NCBI GenBank assembly: GCA_963725215.1
Contig: CAVRXQ010000002.1
Span: 1-64,000 of the forward strand
Reading direction: 5' to 3'
DNA length: 64,000 nt
Source of the DNA: CAVRXQ01 sp963725215
GTDB lineage: Bacteria > Actinomycetota > Acidimicrobiia > Acidimicrobiales > Bog-793
Shown here: positions 1-8,197 of the stretch, in pieces
Layout: each line of letters opens with the position of its first letter
Numbering within the stretch: position 1 is the stretch's first letter
Position numbers and translations under genes: made by a program
The notes under the pieces: generated by a model
Databases searched by the model: none
The model's input: the letters and a program-made list of their open reading frames with translations, nothing else
What the model was told of the DNA's origin: nothing

Positions 1-187
1 GGCCCGCGACCGTCGCCGGATTTCGCATTTAATAGAACCCGATTACGCCCGTCAAGTAATAGATCGGAATTACTGCGGAAATGTGGAACCGAGACGCGGA
101 CGCGCAAGAAAGGACCGCGTCCGCGTCTCGGGCGGTCGCGCAGCACGTCTTAGTGGTAAGGAGCCCAACCGACGGCGCAGCGACGAA
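1..187. other. left-edge region without a supported gene
   Basis: I see no convincing coding sequence here. The short open frames have arginine-rich shadow-like translations and no family resemblance. The region contains the 3' flank of the minus-strand gene that follows. I saw no clear terminator hairpin. Confidence 0.4.
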
Positions 188-607
188 TCAGGCGAAGCGT
201 TGCGGCCTTGCCTCGTACGCCCACATCGTCGATCGCCAGTCCGACGGCAGCATGTCAGTGAGTCCCAAGACTTTGGCGCGCCCGATGATGTGAGCTTTGA
301 TCTCTGACTTGGGGTCATTGCCATGCCCGGACTGAAACAGGATCAGCGCGCTTTTGAGATCCTTCGAGCTATTTATCGGATATGCGCCAGAAGGAAGAGC
401 GACGCCCGACTTTGCGAATTCGTCGCGCTGCTTCTGCGAATGGCCGCGGGTGAACAAGTCGGCAACCGTCGCGTAGCGACGGCGAGGCTTGACGTCTTCG
501 GTTAACACGCGAATTCGCTCTTGTTGGCGTGCAGTCTTCGCAGCGAGCCGTGAGCGGCTAGATCCGTCCGCGGCGCTTGACGAGTGAGGGGCATCTGAGG
601 GCTGCAT
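188..607 (-). CDS. small DUF6582-like protein (phage-associated type C-terminal domain)
   Basis: About 140 residues with a basic, low-complexity N-terminus. The recognisable C-terminal module has the pattern YPI..SKDLKSA, then KAHIIGRAKVLGL and LPSDW. In my recollection this helical motif (lysine-rich AHIIxRAxxLG followed by LPxxW) occurs at the ends of phage prohead proteases and in small actinobacterial proteins of the DUF6582 type. Its function is unknown. I chose the ATG at 607, which begins MQPSD. Longer in-frame starts exist at 640 and 667, but they overlap the divergent gene whose ATG is at 639. No Shine-Dalgarno sequence decides the start. There are no phage neighbours, so this may be a domesticated remnant. 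Confidence 0.55.
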   Translation of the reverse strand: MQPSDAPHSSSAADGSSRSRLAAKTARQQERIRVLTEDVKPRRRYATVADLFTRGHSQKQRDEFAKSGVALPSGAYPINSSKDLKSALILFQSGHGNDPKSEIKAHIIGRAKVLGLTDMLPSDWRSTMWAYEARPQRFA

Positions 608-638
608 AGCAAGCGAGTGAACGCGTTTATCGTGTCTC

Positions 639-1175
639 ATGGCCACGTCGACAAGACGCCTCGGCACGAGAGGTGTCGCGTGTGGGCTTGCGACGTTGTT
701 TGTCGCGTTTCACAGCGGCTTGACCGTTCCGTCCGCCGGAGCCGCCGCCCGCGCTGAAACACACGCGCGAGCCAATGCCTGTGCGGCGTCTGTTCGCTAC
801 GGTCCGCTGCCGATCTGGGCGCGGTCCGGCTTTCATCCTCCAAACCAACCAGTTACTTACGTCCTCGGCACTAAGGGCGACATCGTTGCCATCCTTTGGG
901 CTCGGCACGATCCGCTGCTTTCGCCCCCTTCGCCGAACCGGAGAAACAAGATCCTCTGGGTATCTCGGCTCTCGAACTCGCCGACTTCCAATCTCCATAT
1001 CGCGGCGCAAAGGCTGTCCGGTTCGAAATCCTTTGGCCCAACCGAGAGGCGAATCGTTTTGGGAGGACCGGGGCCGTCGGGAATCAATATGCCTTCCACG
1101 GGGTGTTGGCAATTCACGCTTCAGTGGTCAGGACACGCCGACGTCGTCGATCTGGCATACGCGCCAAATCCCTAA
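639..1175 (+). CDS. secreted protein of unknown function
   Basis: 178 residues. The N-terminus looks like a secretion signal: basic residues (TRRLGTRG), a hydrophobic stretch to about residue 30, then an AGAAARA-type cleavage region. The mature part is well patterned, with GDIVAILWARHDPL, NKILWVSR and a glycine/proline-rich IVLGGPGPSGINMPSTGCW stretch. That pattern suggests a compact beta-rich extracellular domain, but I assign no family. It is divergent from the DUF6582-like gene with almost no intergenic space. Start is ATG 639, with no visible Shine-Dalgarno sequence. The call as a real gene rests on the signal-peptide architecture and the non-shadow composition. Confidence 0.6.
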   Translation: MATSTRRLGTRGVACGLATLFVAFHSGLTVPSAGAAARAETHARANACAASVRYGPLPIWARSGFHPPNQPVTYVLGTKGDIVAILWARHDPLLSPPSPNRRNKILWVSRLSNSPTSNLHIAAQRLSGSKSFGPTERRIVLGGPGPSGINMPSTGCWQFTLQWSGHADVVDLAYAPNP

Positions 1176-1260
1176 GAGACGTTCTCGTTCCTCCATCGAG
1201 CGATCTGAGGCGTCCCAGAGCGGTGGGGTGGGGTGAGGGACAACCTACGGATTGGCGTCG

Positions 1261-1662
1261 CTACTTATCGCGCTCGTCGAGGCCGCTCAAGCTGTCCGGC
1301 ACGTCGACCGCGTGGGCGATCAGAACCGGCAGGGGGACGATGTCGAGTGCTCGCTCGTGTGTGGACGCGAGCACCACGAAGCACCCTGCTCCGTCGAGAT
1401 GTGCGCGCAGCCAGTTCGAGGCCGTGACACACCACCGATCTCCCGGTTTGAGTCCCGGAAAGTGAAACTCCGGCACGGGGGTGACGAGATCGTTGCCAAT
1501 TCGAACTTGATGCTCGAGAAACTCCACGGTCACGACTCCACAGATTGTGTGGCTCCCGAGATCCTCTTCGCCCGTCGTGCAGCACCCGTTTCGATAGAAG
1601 CCGGTCAGCGGATCAAAGCTGCACGGTTGGAGCTCTTCGCCCAAGACGTTGCGATCTGACAC
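1261..1662 (-). CDS. DUF2237 family protein
   Basis: 133 residues, the usual length for DUF2237, covering the whole family. Hallmarks in order are NVLGEELQPCS near the N-terminus, DPLTGFYRNGCC, then LGSHTICGVVT, PEFHFPGLKPGDRWCV, and a C-terminal STHERALDIVPL segment. The paired cysteines in the GCC motif and the tryptophan-cysteine pair are conserved in the family. The biochemical function is unknown, and the protein looks cytosolic. It stands alone on the minus strand between a secreted orphan and a DUF885 gene. The ATG at 1662 gives the family-typical N-terminus directly. Confidence 0.9.
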   Translation of the reverse strand: MSDRNVLGEELQPCSFDPLTGFYRNGCCTTGEEDLGSHTICGVVTVEFLEHQVRIGNDLVTPVPEFHFPGLKPGDRWCVTASNWLRAHLDGAGCFVVLASTHERALDIVPLPVLIAHAVDVPDSLSGLDERDK

Positions 1663-1745
1663 CGACGCTAAGTATTTCGCGGTAAGGACGGACGGTTGGC
1701 GTGCTCGGCCTCGACTGTGCAGTTTGAGTTAAGTACTTTCGTGAT

Positions 1746-3449
1746 GTGATAACGGACGTCGTCGAGCTCGCGGATGCTTTCCTCGCCGCGCGGAGCGACC
1801 ACGATCCGCTGGAGGCCTCGGCGTACGGGCTTCCCGGAACTGACGATCGTCTTCCGAGTCTGAGCGCGGAGGCGCAAAGCGCCTACTCGGAGAGGTACGC
1901 CGAGATCGCCAAGGCGGCCGACAGCGCCAAAGACCACTTGGCCGGATCACCGTCCGGCCTTAGCGAAGACGACTTGCAGACGCTCGATTTCCTGTCCATC
2001 GCGGCGCGGAACTTCGCGGCCGTGTCCGAGGTGCCGAGCGTCGAATTCACGGTCACCGATTTCCACGTCGCGCCGGTGTCGGCGCTGCTCGTCGTGCTCC
2101 CGCAGCTACCTCTCGACACCGAGTCACGCCGATCGGGGTATTTGGCGCGCCTCGCGCAGCTGCCCGAATACCTCGAGGAAGCGGCTCGGCGCCATCTCGA
2201 CGGAGCGAGGTCTGGCCGACGAACGATCGCCCGTGGCGTCGAGGGAGCGATCAAGCAGATCGACGAGGTGCTGGCGGAGGATGACCTCTCGGGTCTCAGA
2301 CGACGCGTCGATGCCGACGGCAATGGCGCCTTCACCGAACGGCAGTCCGAGGTAATCGACAACGCAGCCGTCCCCGCGTTGCGGCGCTATCGCGAGGTCC
2401 TCGAATCAGAGGTTCTCCCGACCGGTCGCCCGGACGAGCGTCCTGGGATCTGCTGGTTGCCCGACGGCGCGGAGATGTACGAGCGACTGATCCGCTTCAA
2501 CACGTCGACGAGGCGTAGTCCGAAGGAGCTGCACAAACTCGGCCTCGACGTGATCGGCCAACTGGACGCGGAGTACGCCGAGATCGGGTCGCGAGTGTGG
2601 AGGGCGAGCGATCCCGAACAGATCCGCTCGCGGCTCCGCTTCGATCCGGAGCTCCGCTTCAACGCGGAGAGAGAAGTTGTCGACGCAGCCGAGCGCGCGG
2701 TTCGTCGGGCGGAAACCGAGGCGCCGAAGTGGTTCGGGCGCGTTCCCGATGAGAAGTGCGTCGTCGAACCAGTCCCCGCTGCCCTCGAAAAAGGGTCTCC
2801 TGCCGCGTACTACCTGCCCGGTGCGGTCGATGGGTCGCGCAAAGGCACCTTCTTTGTGAACTCGTTCCAACCCGACGAACGGCCGCGGTACAACGCGGAA
2901 TCGGTCGCGTTCCACGAAGCGGTGCCGGGACACCACTTCCAGCTGACGATCGCGCTCGAGGCGAGCGAATTGCACCTCGCGCGCCGCGTCGCGGGCGATG
3001 TGGCCTGCGCCGAGGGCTGGGGGCTGTACGCCGAACGGCTGGCGGACGAGATGGGTCTTTATGAGAGCGACCTCGATCGCCTGGGGATGCTCGCCAACGA
3101 CTCCTGGCGAGCGGCACGCCTCGTCGTCGACACGGGAATGCACTCGCTCGGCTGGTCGCGCGATGCGGCGGTGGAATGGATGCTGAGCCACGTCCCGATG
3201 AGCCAACTCGAAGCGGAGACCGAGATCGACCGGTACATCGCCTATCCGGCTCAGGCGCTCGCGTACATGTTGGGACGCCTCGAGATCACCGCGCTTCGCC
3301 GCGAGGCTTCGAAGCGGCTATCGGACCAATTCGACCTCCGTGCCTTCCACGACCTCGTGCTCGCGGTCGGCTCCGTCCCACTTCCGGCTCTCGGTAATGC
3401 TGTCAGACGCTGGATCGAACGGAGCGAAAGCGGAAGCGGAAGCGGTTGA
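1746..3449 (+). CDS. DUF885 family protein, metallopeptidase-like
   Basis: 567 residues, normal for DUF885. The family is annotated as a probable zinc-dependent peptidase-like fold. The diagnostic motif FHEAVPGHHFQ lies around residue 393, where His-Glu and the two later histidines would bind metal. It is followed by the conserved ACAEGWGLYAERLADEMG segment containing a second glutamate. There is no signal peptide, so a cytosolic location is likely. The start is GTG 1746, with no strong ribosome site. The 3' end encodes a short GSGSG tail from a repeated cggaag unit. The substrate is unknown. The reading frame is intact, and it is monocistronic between a minus-strand DUF2237 gene and a hairpin. 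Confidence 0.88.
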   Translation: MITDVVELADAFLAARSDHDPLEASAYGLPGTDDRLPSLSAEAQSAYSERYAEIAKAADSAKDHLAGSPSGLSEDDLQTLDFLSIAARNFAAVSEVPSVEFTVTDFHVAPVSALLVVLPQLPLDTESRRSGYLARLAQLPEYLEEAARRHLDGARSGRRTIARGVEGAIKQIDEVLAEDDLSGLRRRVDADGNGAFTERQSEVIDNAAVPALRRYREVLESEVLPTGRPDERPGICWLPDGAEMYERLIRFNTSTRRSPKELHKLGLDVIGQLDAEYAEIGSRVWRASDPEQIRSRLRFDPELRFNAEREVVDAAERAVRRAETEAPKWFGRVPDEKCVVEPVPAALEKGSPAAYYLPGAVDGSRKGTFFVNSFQPDERPRYNAESVAFHEAVPGHHFQLTIALEASELHLARRVAGDVACAEGWGLYAERLADEMGLYESDLDRLGMLANDSWRAARLVVDTGMHSLGWSRDAAVEWMLSHVPMSQLEAETEIDRYIAYPAQALAYMLGRLEITALRREASKRLSDQFDLRAFHDLVLAVGSVPLPALGNAVRRWIERSESGSGSG

Positions 3450-3472
3450 GACGGCTAGAAGATCGGAGTTTC

Positions 3473-3513
3473 AGGCGGCTCGATAGGACCTTTCGGCCCT
3501 TCCGAAGCCGCCT
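3473..3513 (+). terminator. candidate hairpin terminator after the DUF885 gene
   Basis: Perfect 8-bp inverted repeat, arms aggcggct (3473-3480) and agccgcct (3506-3513), with a 25-nt loop. It starts 23 nt after the DUF885 stop. There is no U-tract, as is common in high-GC actinobacteria. It lies upstream of the cytochrome b-like gene and could separate the two transcripts. Confidence 0.4.
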
Positions 3514-3582
3514 CATTCCATCGAGGCTGAACGCCAATGCGTCGGGGGACCAGTCGCCGACACGAGCTATAGGGGGAACTCG

Positions 3583-5367
3583 GTGATTCTCGAGGCAGTC
3601 AACCTCAACGGGCCGGGCACCTACGTGCATTGGTCGATCTTCACGATCTCCCTCGCGAACCTGGTCCTCATCGGGGTGATGGTCGTGATCTTCGGCGCGG
3701 CGTTGGTCCTGCCGTTCCCAAAAGACCGCAAGCCCGCGCCCGTGGCACCCGCCGACGAAGAGAACGGGGATCAGCCTCCATTCGACGATGCCGACATGTC
3801 GAAGATGTGGACGTCTCGGCTTCGACGACGCGCGGTGTCGCTCTTGCCGCCGGGAAAGATGCTCCCTGACGTCCAACCGGCCTACGTCTCGTCGTGGGTT
3901 TACGTGTTCGGCGTTGCGTCCCTTTCCGCCCTTGCGCTGGCGATCGTTTCCGGAGCCGCGATCGCGCTTGGAGGCGTCGACTGGTGGCACACGAATCCCG
4001 TGGGCCATTTCTTCAACAGCCTCCATCTATGGAGCGTTGAACTCTTCATGGCGTTCATCGTCATCCACCTTTGGGGCAAGTTCTGGATGGCGGCCTGGCG
4101 CGGACGACGCGCCCTCACTTGGATAACGGGCGTCGTCGCATTCGCGGTGTCGGTCGTCGAATGCTTTACCGGATATCTCTCCCAACAGAACTTCGACTCC
4201 CAGTGGATTTCGACGAACGGGAAGGACGCGATCAACGCGTCAGGACTCGGTGGCTTGTTCGACTTGATGAATTTCGGGCAAATGTTGTTGTGGCACGTCG
4301 TGCTGGTACCGATCGCGCTCATCGCCATCGTCGGAGCGCACGTGCTGTTGGTGAGGGTTCGCGGCGTCTCGCACCCGTTGCCCGAAGGGCGCCCGAAGTC
4401 GCGTCCGGAAAAGAGAGCGCAGCGCGAAGCTGACGCCGCGCCTTGGCGCGGTCCCGTCCGGCGTTACGACGTCTTGAAGGAGGCGACGGCGGCGGGGACG
4501 ATCGCGTTGGTCCTCGTGGTCGTGCTCTCGGTGTTTCTATCGTCACCAGACGAACCCCCGGTAACGGTCGCGACGTGGGCCAAGGTGGCGCCGGCGGACT
4601 TCCTTGCGACGGCCGCCTCGGAGCTCGCCGGCACGAGCGAGACCGCGACGTACGGACCTCCGTACAACAACGGCTCGGCGTTCGTGCAGGGGATCGGGCC
4701 GTCGTGGCAGCGACTGGCGGGCGTGATGACGCCGATCAACCCGGCGCGCGCCTTCGTGCTCCAACCGCTCGCAAAGGTCGCACCGACTGATCCGCGCCTC
4801 GCCTCCGCGCTCGACACCTACGCGCACGCATCGACCAAACAGCGCGCGACGTGGGATTCCGCCTACCTGACCGCAGTGACCAAGGTTTCTTTTGCCCACG
4901 GGTCGCCGGTGACTCCCCAAGCGAATGACGGTCCTGTTCCGATGCTCGCGTCGACCGAGCTCACGCTCGCGCGATCGGGTGCCCTCGACGCGGACTTGCT
5001 CGCAGAACACCCCTTCTACGGAACCGACTTCACGAAGCCGTTGCTCTTCTTGGAGGACGGCAGCTACTTCTCGTCGCTCGCGCAGGCGGATCACCTGAAG
5101 GGATCCCAGTGGGGGGTCATGAACGAGACGGGGAGCTTTCCGGGCCAGCCATGGCTGTGGCTTTACACCCTTTGGTACCAGTTGCCAGGGTTGCGGACCT
5201 CCTCGAACATCGACCTCATCGCGGTCTACCTCACAGGGGTAGCAACGCTGTTGCTTCTCGCCATCCCCTTCGTGCCAGGCTTGCGAGACATTCCGAGCGT
5301 CGTGCCCTTGCATCGACTCGTCTGGCGAGAATGGCGCAAGAAGGCGACCGCTTCGGACGAAAACTGA
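3583..5367 (+). CDS. cytochrome b-like integral membrane protein with a large extra-membrane domain
   Basis: 594 residues. One N-terminal membrane helix (about 18-44) and a hydrophilic linker precede a cytochrome b N-terminal four-helix core (about 100-265). The four haem-ligand histidines are visible: H148 and H162 (spacing 14) in one helix, H238 and H253 (spacing 15) in another. This is the b6/actinobacterial QcrB-type spacing. After another membrane helix (about 305-325) comes a soluble region of roughly 200 residues without a CxxCH haem-c motif, then a final membrane helix (about 545-565). No Rieske protein, cytochrome c or terminal oxidase gene is adjacent, so this is not a normal bc complex operon. 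The electron donor and acceptor are unknown. Start GTG 3583 follows an agggggaa ribosome site. Confidence 0.75.
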   Translation: MILEAVNLNGPGTYVHWSIFTISLANLVLIGVMVVIFGAALVLPFPKDRKPAPVAPADEENGDQPPFDDADMSKMWTSRLRRRAVSLLPPGKMLPDVQPAYVSSWVYVFGVASLSALALAIVSGAAIALGGVDWWHTNPVGHFFNSLHLWSVELFMAFIVIHLWGKFWMAAWRGRRALTWITGVVAFAVSVVECFTGYLSQQNFDSQWISTNGKDAINASGLGGLFDLMNFGQMLLWHVVLVPIALIAIVGAHVLLVRVRGVSHPLPEGRPKSRPEKRAQREADAAPWRGPVRRYDVLKEATAAGTIALVLVVVLSVFLSSPDEPPVTVATWAKVAPADFLATAASELAGTSETATYGPPYNNGSAFVQGIGPSWQRLAGVMTPINPARAFVLQPLAKVAPTDPRLASALDTYAHASTKQRATWDSAYLTAVTKVSFAHGSPVTPQANDGPVPMLASTELTLARSGALDADLLAEHPFYGTDFTKPLLFLEDGSYFSSLAQADHLKGSQWGVMNETGSFPGQPWLWLYTLWYQLPGLRTSSNIDLIAVYLTGVATLLLLAIPFVPGLRDIPSVVPLHRLVWREWRKKATASDEN

Positions 5368-5380
5368 GAAAGGACGGCGC

Positions 5381-5770
5381 GTGATCGGACAAAAAGTTCA
5401 GCACTTCGAGGGTAAAGGAACCGACCTCGACAAACTGGCGGGGGACATCGAGTCCTATTTGCAGTCGGAGAAGTTCACGACACAGCGCAGCGCGGCGAGC
5501 GACCAAGGCGCGGTCATCCAGGCGAAAAAGGGAGGGTGGCTCGCGGGAGTCGTCGACGCCGATCGCGCCCTCACGATCACGATCGCCGGGACACCGAGCG
5601 ATTTCACAGTCACAACCGGGATCGGCAAGTGGCTCGAGCATCTCGGGATCGCTGCGGTGGAGACTCTGCTCATATCGGATCTGTTTCTCGTCGTTGATGT
5701 GGCCGAGTCGGCGTGGAACTTCGAAATCGAAGATCGCCTAGCGGGGAAGATCAGCGAGCTCGTCGGATGA
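5381..5770 (+). CDS. small conserved-looking protein of unknown function
   Basis: 129 residues beginning GTG 5381, only 13 nt after the cytochrome b-like gene, so probably in the same transcript. An aaaggacggc ribosome site precedes it. The sequence alternates polar and hydrophobic residues with a central TITIAGTPSDFTVTTGIG beta-rich part and a C-terminal hydrophobic helix near LLISDLFLVVDVAESAW. There is no signal peptide or convincing transmembrane segment. I do not recognise the family. Co-location suggests an accessory role for the cytochrome b-like protein, but that is inference only. Confidence 0.6.
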   Translation: MIGQKVQHFEGKGTDLDKLAGDIESYLQSEKFTTQRSAASDQGAVIQAKKGGWLAGVVDADRALTITIAGTPSDFTVTTGIGKWLEHLGIAAVETLLISDLFLVVDVAESAWNFEIEDRLAGKISELVG

Positions 5771-5890
5771 CCCGCGGCGCATCTGCCACACGACTGAGAG
5801 AGAAAACCGCCTCGTAAGCACCCACCGTTAGCCTTGTCCGGCGTGAGCGGAGGTTCGAAGCCGCGCAGGTTTCAGGTCGGGTGAGGCGCG

Positions 5891-6449
5891 GTGTTCACCG
5901 GAATCACCGAGGAGACAACCACCGTCGTCTCGAACGCCGACGGGGTGCTGCGCGTCGAGACGCCCGAGGTGTTCAGCGCGCCCCATCTTGGCGCGTCGAT
6001 CAGCCTGAACGGCGTCTGCATGACCGTGAGTTCGGTGGGGAAGAGCTGGCTCGGCTTTGACGTGTCGCCCGAGACCAGGAACACGACCACGCTCGGGCAC
6101 TTGGCAGCGGGGGCTCGGGCCAACCTCGAGCGACCGCTGCGTTTCGGAGACTTGCTCGGCGGTCACATGTTGCTCGGACACGTCGACGGGGCCGGAGTCG
6201 TGGTGGCCACGGCTCCGGAGCTGCGCGTCCGCATTTCAGCGCCTTTGATACTCCATTGCGTCGAGAAGGGCTCGGTCGCGCTCGACGGGGTGCGGCTCAC
6301 GATCTTCAATCGCCATCATTCCTTTCACGGACGAGCACGCCACGCTCGGACATCTCGCGCCCGGAGATCGAATGAATGTCGAAGTGGACATCGTCGCGAA
6401 ACAAATCGAGCACCTAGTTGCTCCGTATCTCGTCCGCCACGATGACTGA
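5891..6449 (+). pseudogene. ribE: riboflavin synthase alpha chain, disrupted by an internal frameshift/deletion
   Basis: Riboflavin synthase dismutates two 6,7-dimethyl-8-ribityllumazine molecules to riboflavin and is built of two related beta-barrels. The first barrel is intact from GTG 5891, with the family start MFTGITEE and the NGVCMTV segment. The second barrel begins with EKGSVALDGVRLTI, but the frame is then lost near 6308-6320. The rest of the family C-terminus (IAIIPFTDEHATLGHLAPGDR, then VEVDIVAKQIEHL) continues in the +1 frame to a TGA at 6447-6449. Comparison with normal proteins suggests roughly 14-17 nt are missing at the junction. As read, the first frame runs into nonsense and stops at 6445. 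No other rib gene is nearby. It is either a true pseudogene or an assembly error. The ABC ATPase gene overlaps its 3' end. Confidence 0.85.
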
Positions 6450-7320
6450 ACAGTTTGAGCCCGCAGGTGCGGCTGAACGTCAAAGCTCGGCGAGACCTTC
6501 CTCGATGGCGATCCAAGACCGCACCTTCATCTCGCTCGACGGCGTGGGGAAGCACTTCACCCACCGAGACACGGTGGTCCACGCGCTTCGGGGCCTCAGT
6601 TTCGGAGTCGAGCGAAGAGAGTTCGTGAGCGTGATCGGGCCGAGCGGCTGTGGCAAGTCAACGATGTTGCGGATCGTTGGCGGCCTGCTCCCGCCGGACT
6701 CTGGGACGGTCTCTGTCGCGGGCGTCGATCCCACGGAGGCTCGCGCGGAGAAGCTGTTCGGTCTCGTCCCTCAAGCTCCTGCGCTGCTGCCGTGGCGGAA
6801 CGTCGTCGACAACGTCACCCTCCTCAAGCACGTGAAAGGTCCTCGACGCGAGCGAAAGCGGCATCTCGTCACGGGGGCCAGTTCTTGTCCGCAAGACCCG
6901 ATGGACCTCTTGGAACAAGTCGGCCTCTCCGAGTTCGCTCTGTCGCACCCCCGCGAGCTCTCGGGCGGAATGCAGCAGCGAGTGAGCCTCGTGCGCGCGT
7001 TCGCCCTCGGAGCGCCGATCCTGTTGATGGACGAACCGTTCGCGTCCTTAGATGAGATCACGAGAGACCGAATGCGCTTTTTGCTGTTGGGACTCTGGCA
7101 ACAAAGCGACACGACCGTCTTGTTCGTCACCCACTCGTTGCGAGAAGCGGTGATGCTCTCTGATCGGGTGATCACGCTCACGTCACGTCCAGGCACAGTT
7201 GCTGATATCGAGCAGATCGACCTTCCGCGTCCCCGTTACGAAGAGATGGAAGAGACGGGGGAGTTCCTCTCTAACGTGGCGAACATTCGTCGCGCGATGC
7301 GCGCAACGTCGGTAATCTGA
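6442..7320 (+). CDS. ABC transporter ATP-binding protein, NitT/TauT (SsuB/TauB-like) type
   Basis: 292 residues from ATG 6442. The gene energises uptake through the permease that follows. Visible motifs are Walker A GPSGCGKST (about 66-74), a Q-loop in LVPQAPALLPW, the signature LSGGMQQR, Walker B ILLMDEPFASLDE, and the switch histidine in LFVTHSLREA. The PQ-x-LLPW Q-loop and the downstream permease type place it with nitrate/sulfonate/taurine or pyrimidine-precursor importers. It overlaps the 3' end of the broken ribE by 8 nt and its own stop overlaps the permease start by 1 nt. No substrate-binding protein is adjacent, so the substrate cannot be assigned. Riboflavin (RibXY-like) or thiamine precursor uptake is a possibility suggested only by context. 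Confidence 0.9.
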   Translation: MTEQFEPAGAAERQSSARPSSMAIQDRTFISLDGVGKHFTHRDTVVHALRGLSFGVERREFVSVIGPSGCGKSTMLRIVGGLLPPDSGTVSVAGVDPTEARAEKLFGLVPQAPALLPWRNVVDNVTLLKHVKGPRRERKRHLVTGASSCPQDPMDLLEQVGLSEFALSHPRELSGGMQQRVSLVRAFALGAPILLMDEPFASLDEITRDRMRFLLLGLWQQSDTTVLFVTHSLREAVMLSDRVITLTSRPGTVADIEQIDLPRPRYEEMEETGEFLSNVANIRRAMRATSVI

Positions 7321-8195
7321 TGATCCTCACCGACACCGAGATGCCGGTTGATCGCGACACCTCACCGCCTCATCAGCGTCCTCCCGCGGTGACGAGGAAC
7401 GGGCGCTCGATATTCGGTGAGCTTTGGCGCGGCACTCGGGTAGTGCTTCCGGGCGTTGTCGCGCTCGCAATCGTCTTCGGCGGCTGGCAGATCGGCGTCG
7501 ACGCCTCTCACGTGAGCCCGATCGAGCTCGTGGCGCCCTCTGCGGTCTTCGCCGAGTTGTGGCGGGCGCGAGGAGCCTTCACTTCGAACGCGTGGGTCAC
7601 GCTTCAAGAGGCGTTTTGGGGCTTTCTTGTCGCGTTCGGCATCGCGATCGTGGCGGCAGCATTGATGGCGCACTCGAAGATCATGGATCGGGCATTGGCT
7701 CCGCTCGTCGTTTTGTTGCAGGTGACCCCCGTTCTTGCGCTTGCGCCGCCACTCGTGCTTTGGCTCGGATTCGGACCTCAGCCGAAGATCATCGTCGCCG
7801 CGTTGATCACATTCGTGCCGCTCGTGGTCAACGCGACCGTGGGATTTCGGGCAATTGATCCCGCGACCCTCGAGGTCTTGCGATCGGTGAACGCGACGCG
7901 GACCGAGATCTTCTTCCGCCTTCGCGTACCCCACAGCGTGCCGTATGTCGTGGCTGCCGTCCGGGTGTGCGTCGGGCTCGCGTTGATCGGGGCGGTGGTG
8001 GCGGAGTTCATCGGAACGGGTGCCTCGGCGGGGCTCGGTTTCATCATGCTGTACGCCACGCAGCACGACCTCACGAGCGAGCTGTGGGCGGCGATCTTCA
8101 CGCTGATCCTGCTTGGGATCGTCCTCGTCGGCTTCGTGCAGGTCGCGGGGAGCCGCCTCACGAGGTGGGCAGATGCGCGCCCCGCCGACCACTAA
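7320..8195 (+). CDS. ABC transporter permease, NitT/TauT (SsuC/TauC-like) type
   Basis: 291 residues with about six membrane helices: a first helix near GVVALAIVFGGWQIGVD, then a binding-protein-dependent permease domain. The cytoplasmic coupling loop is around EVLRSVNATRTEIFFRLRVPHSVPY split by the EAA-like NATRTEIFF. It is followed by the family-typical GAVVAEFIGTGASAGLGF segment. It pairs with the upstream ATPase (TGATG stop/start overlap at 7318-7322), implying translational coupling. A periplasmic binding protein is missing from the locus. The substrate class follows from family resemblance only. Confidence 0.88.
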   Translation: MILTDTEMPVDRDTSPPHQRPPAVTRNGRSIFGELWRGTRVVLPGVVALAIVFGGWQIGVDASHVSPIELVAPSAVFAELWRARGAFTSNAWVTLQEAFWGFLVAFGIAIVAAALMAHSKIMDRALAPLVVLLQVTPVLALAPPLVLWLGFGPQPKIIVAALITFVPLVVNATVGFRAIDPATLEVLRSVNATRTEIFFRLRVPHSVPYVVAAVRVCVGLALIGAVVAEFIGTGASAGLGFIMLYATQHDLTSELWAAIFTLILLGIVLVGFVQVAGSRLTRWADARPADH

Positions 8196-8197
8196 AG

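Noticed and set aside
3421..3448. Short tandem cggaag repeats at the DUF885 3' end as a mobile or CRISPR-like repeat
   Set aside because: Only a few hexamer copies encoding a GSGSG tail; no spacers and no further copies.
5771..5890. Possible FMN riboswitch upstream of ribE
   Set aside because: The conserved RFN-element strings are not present and the gap is only about 120 nt.
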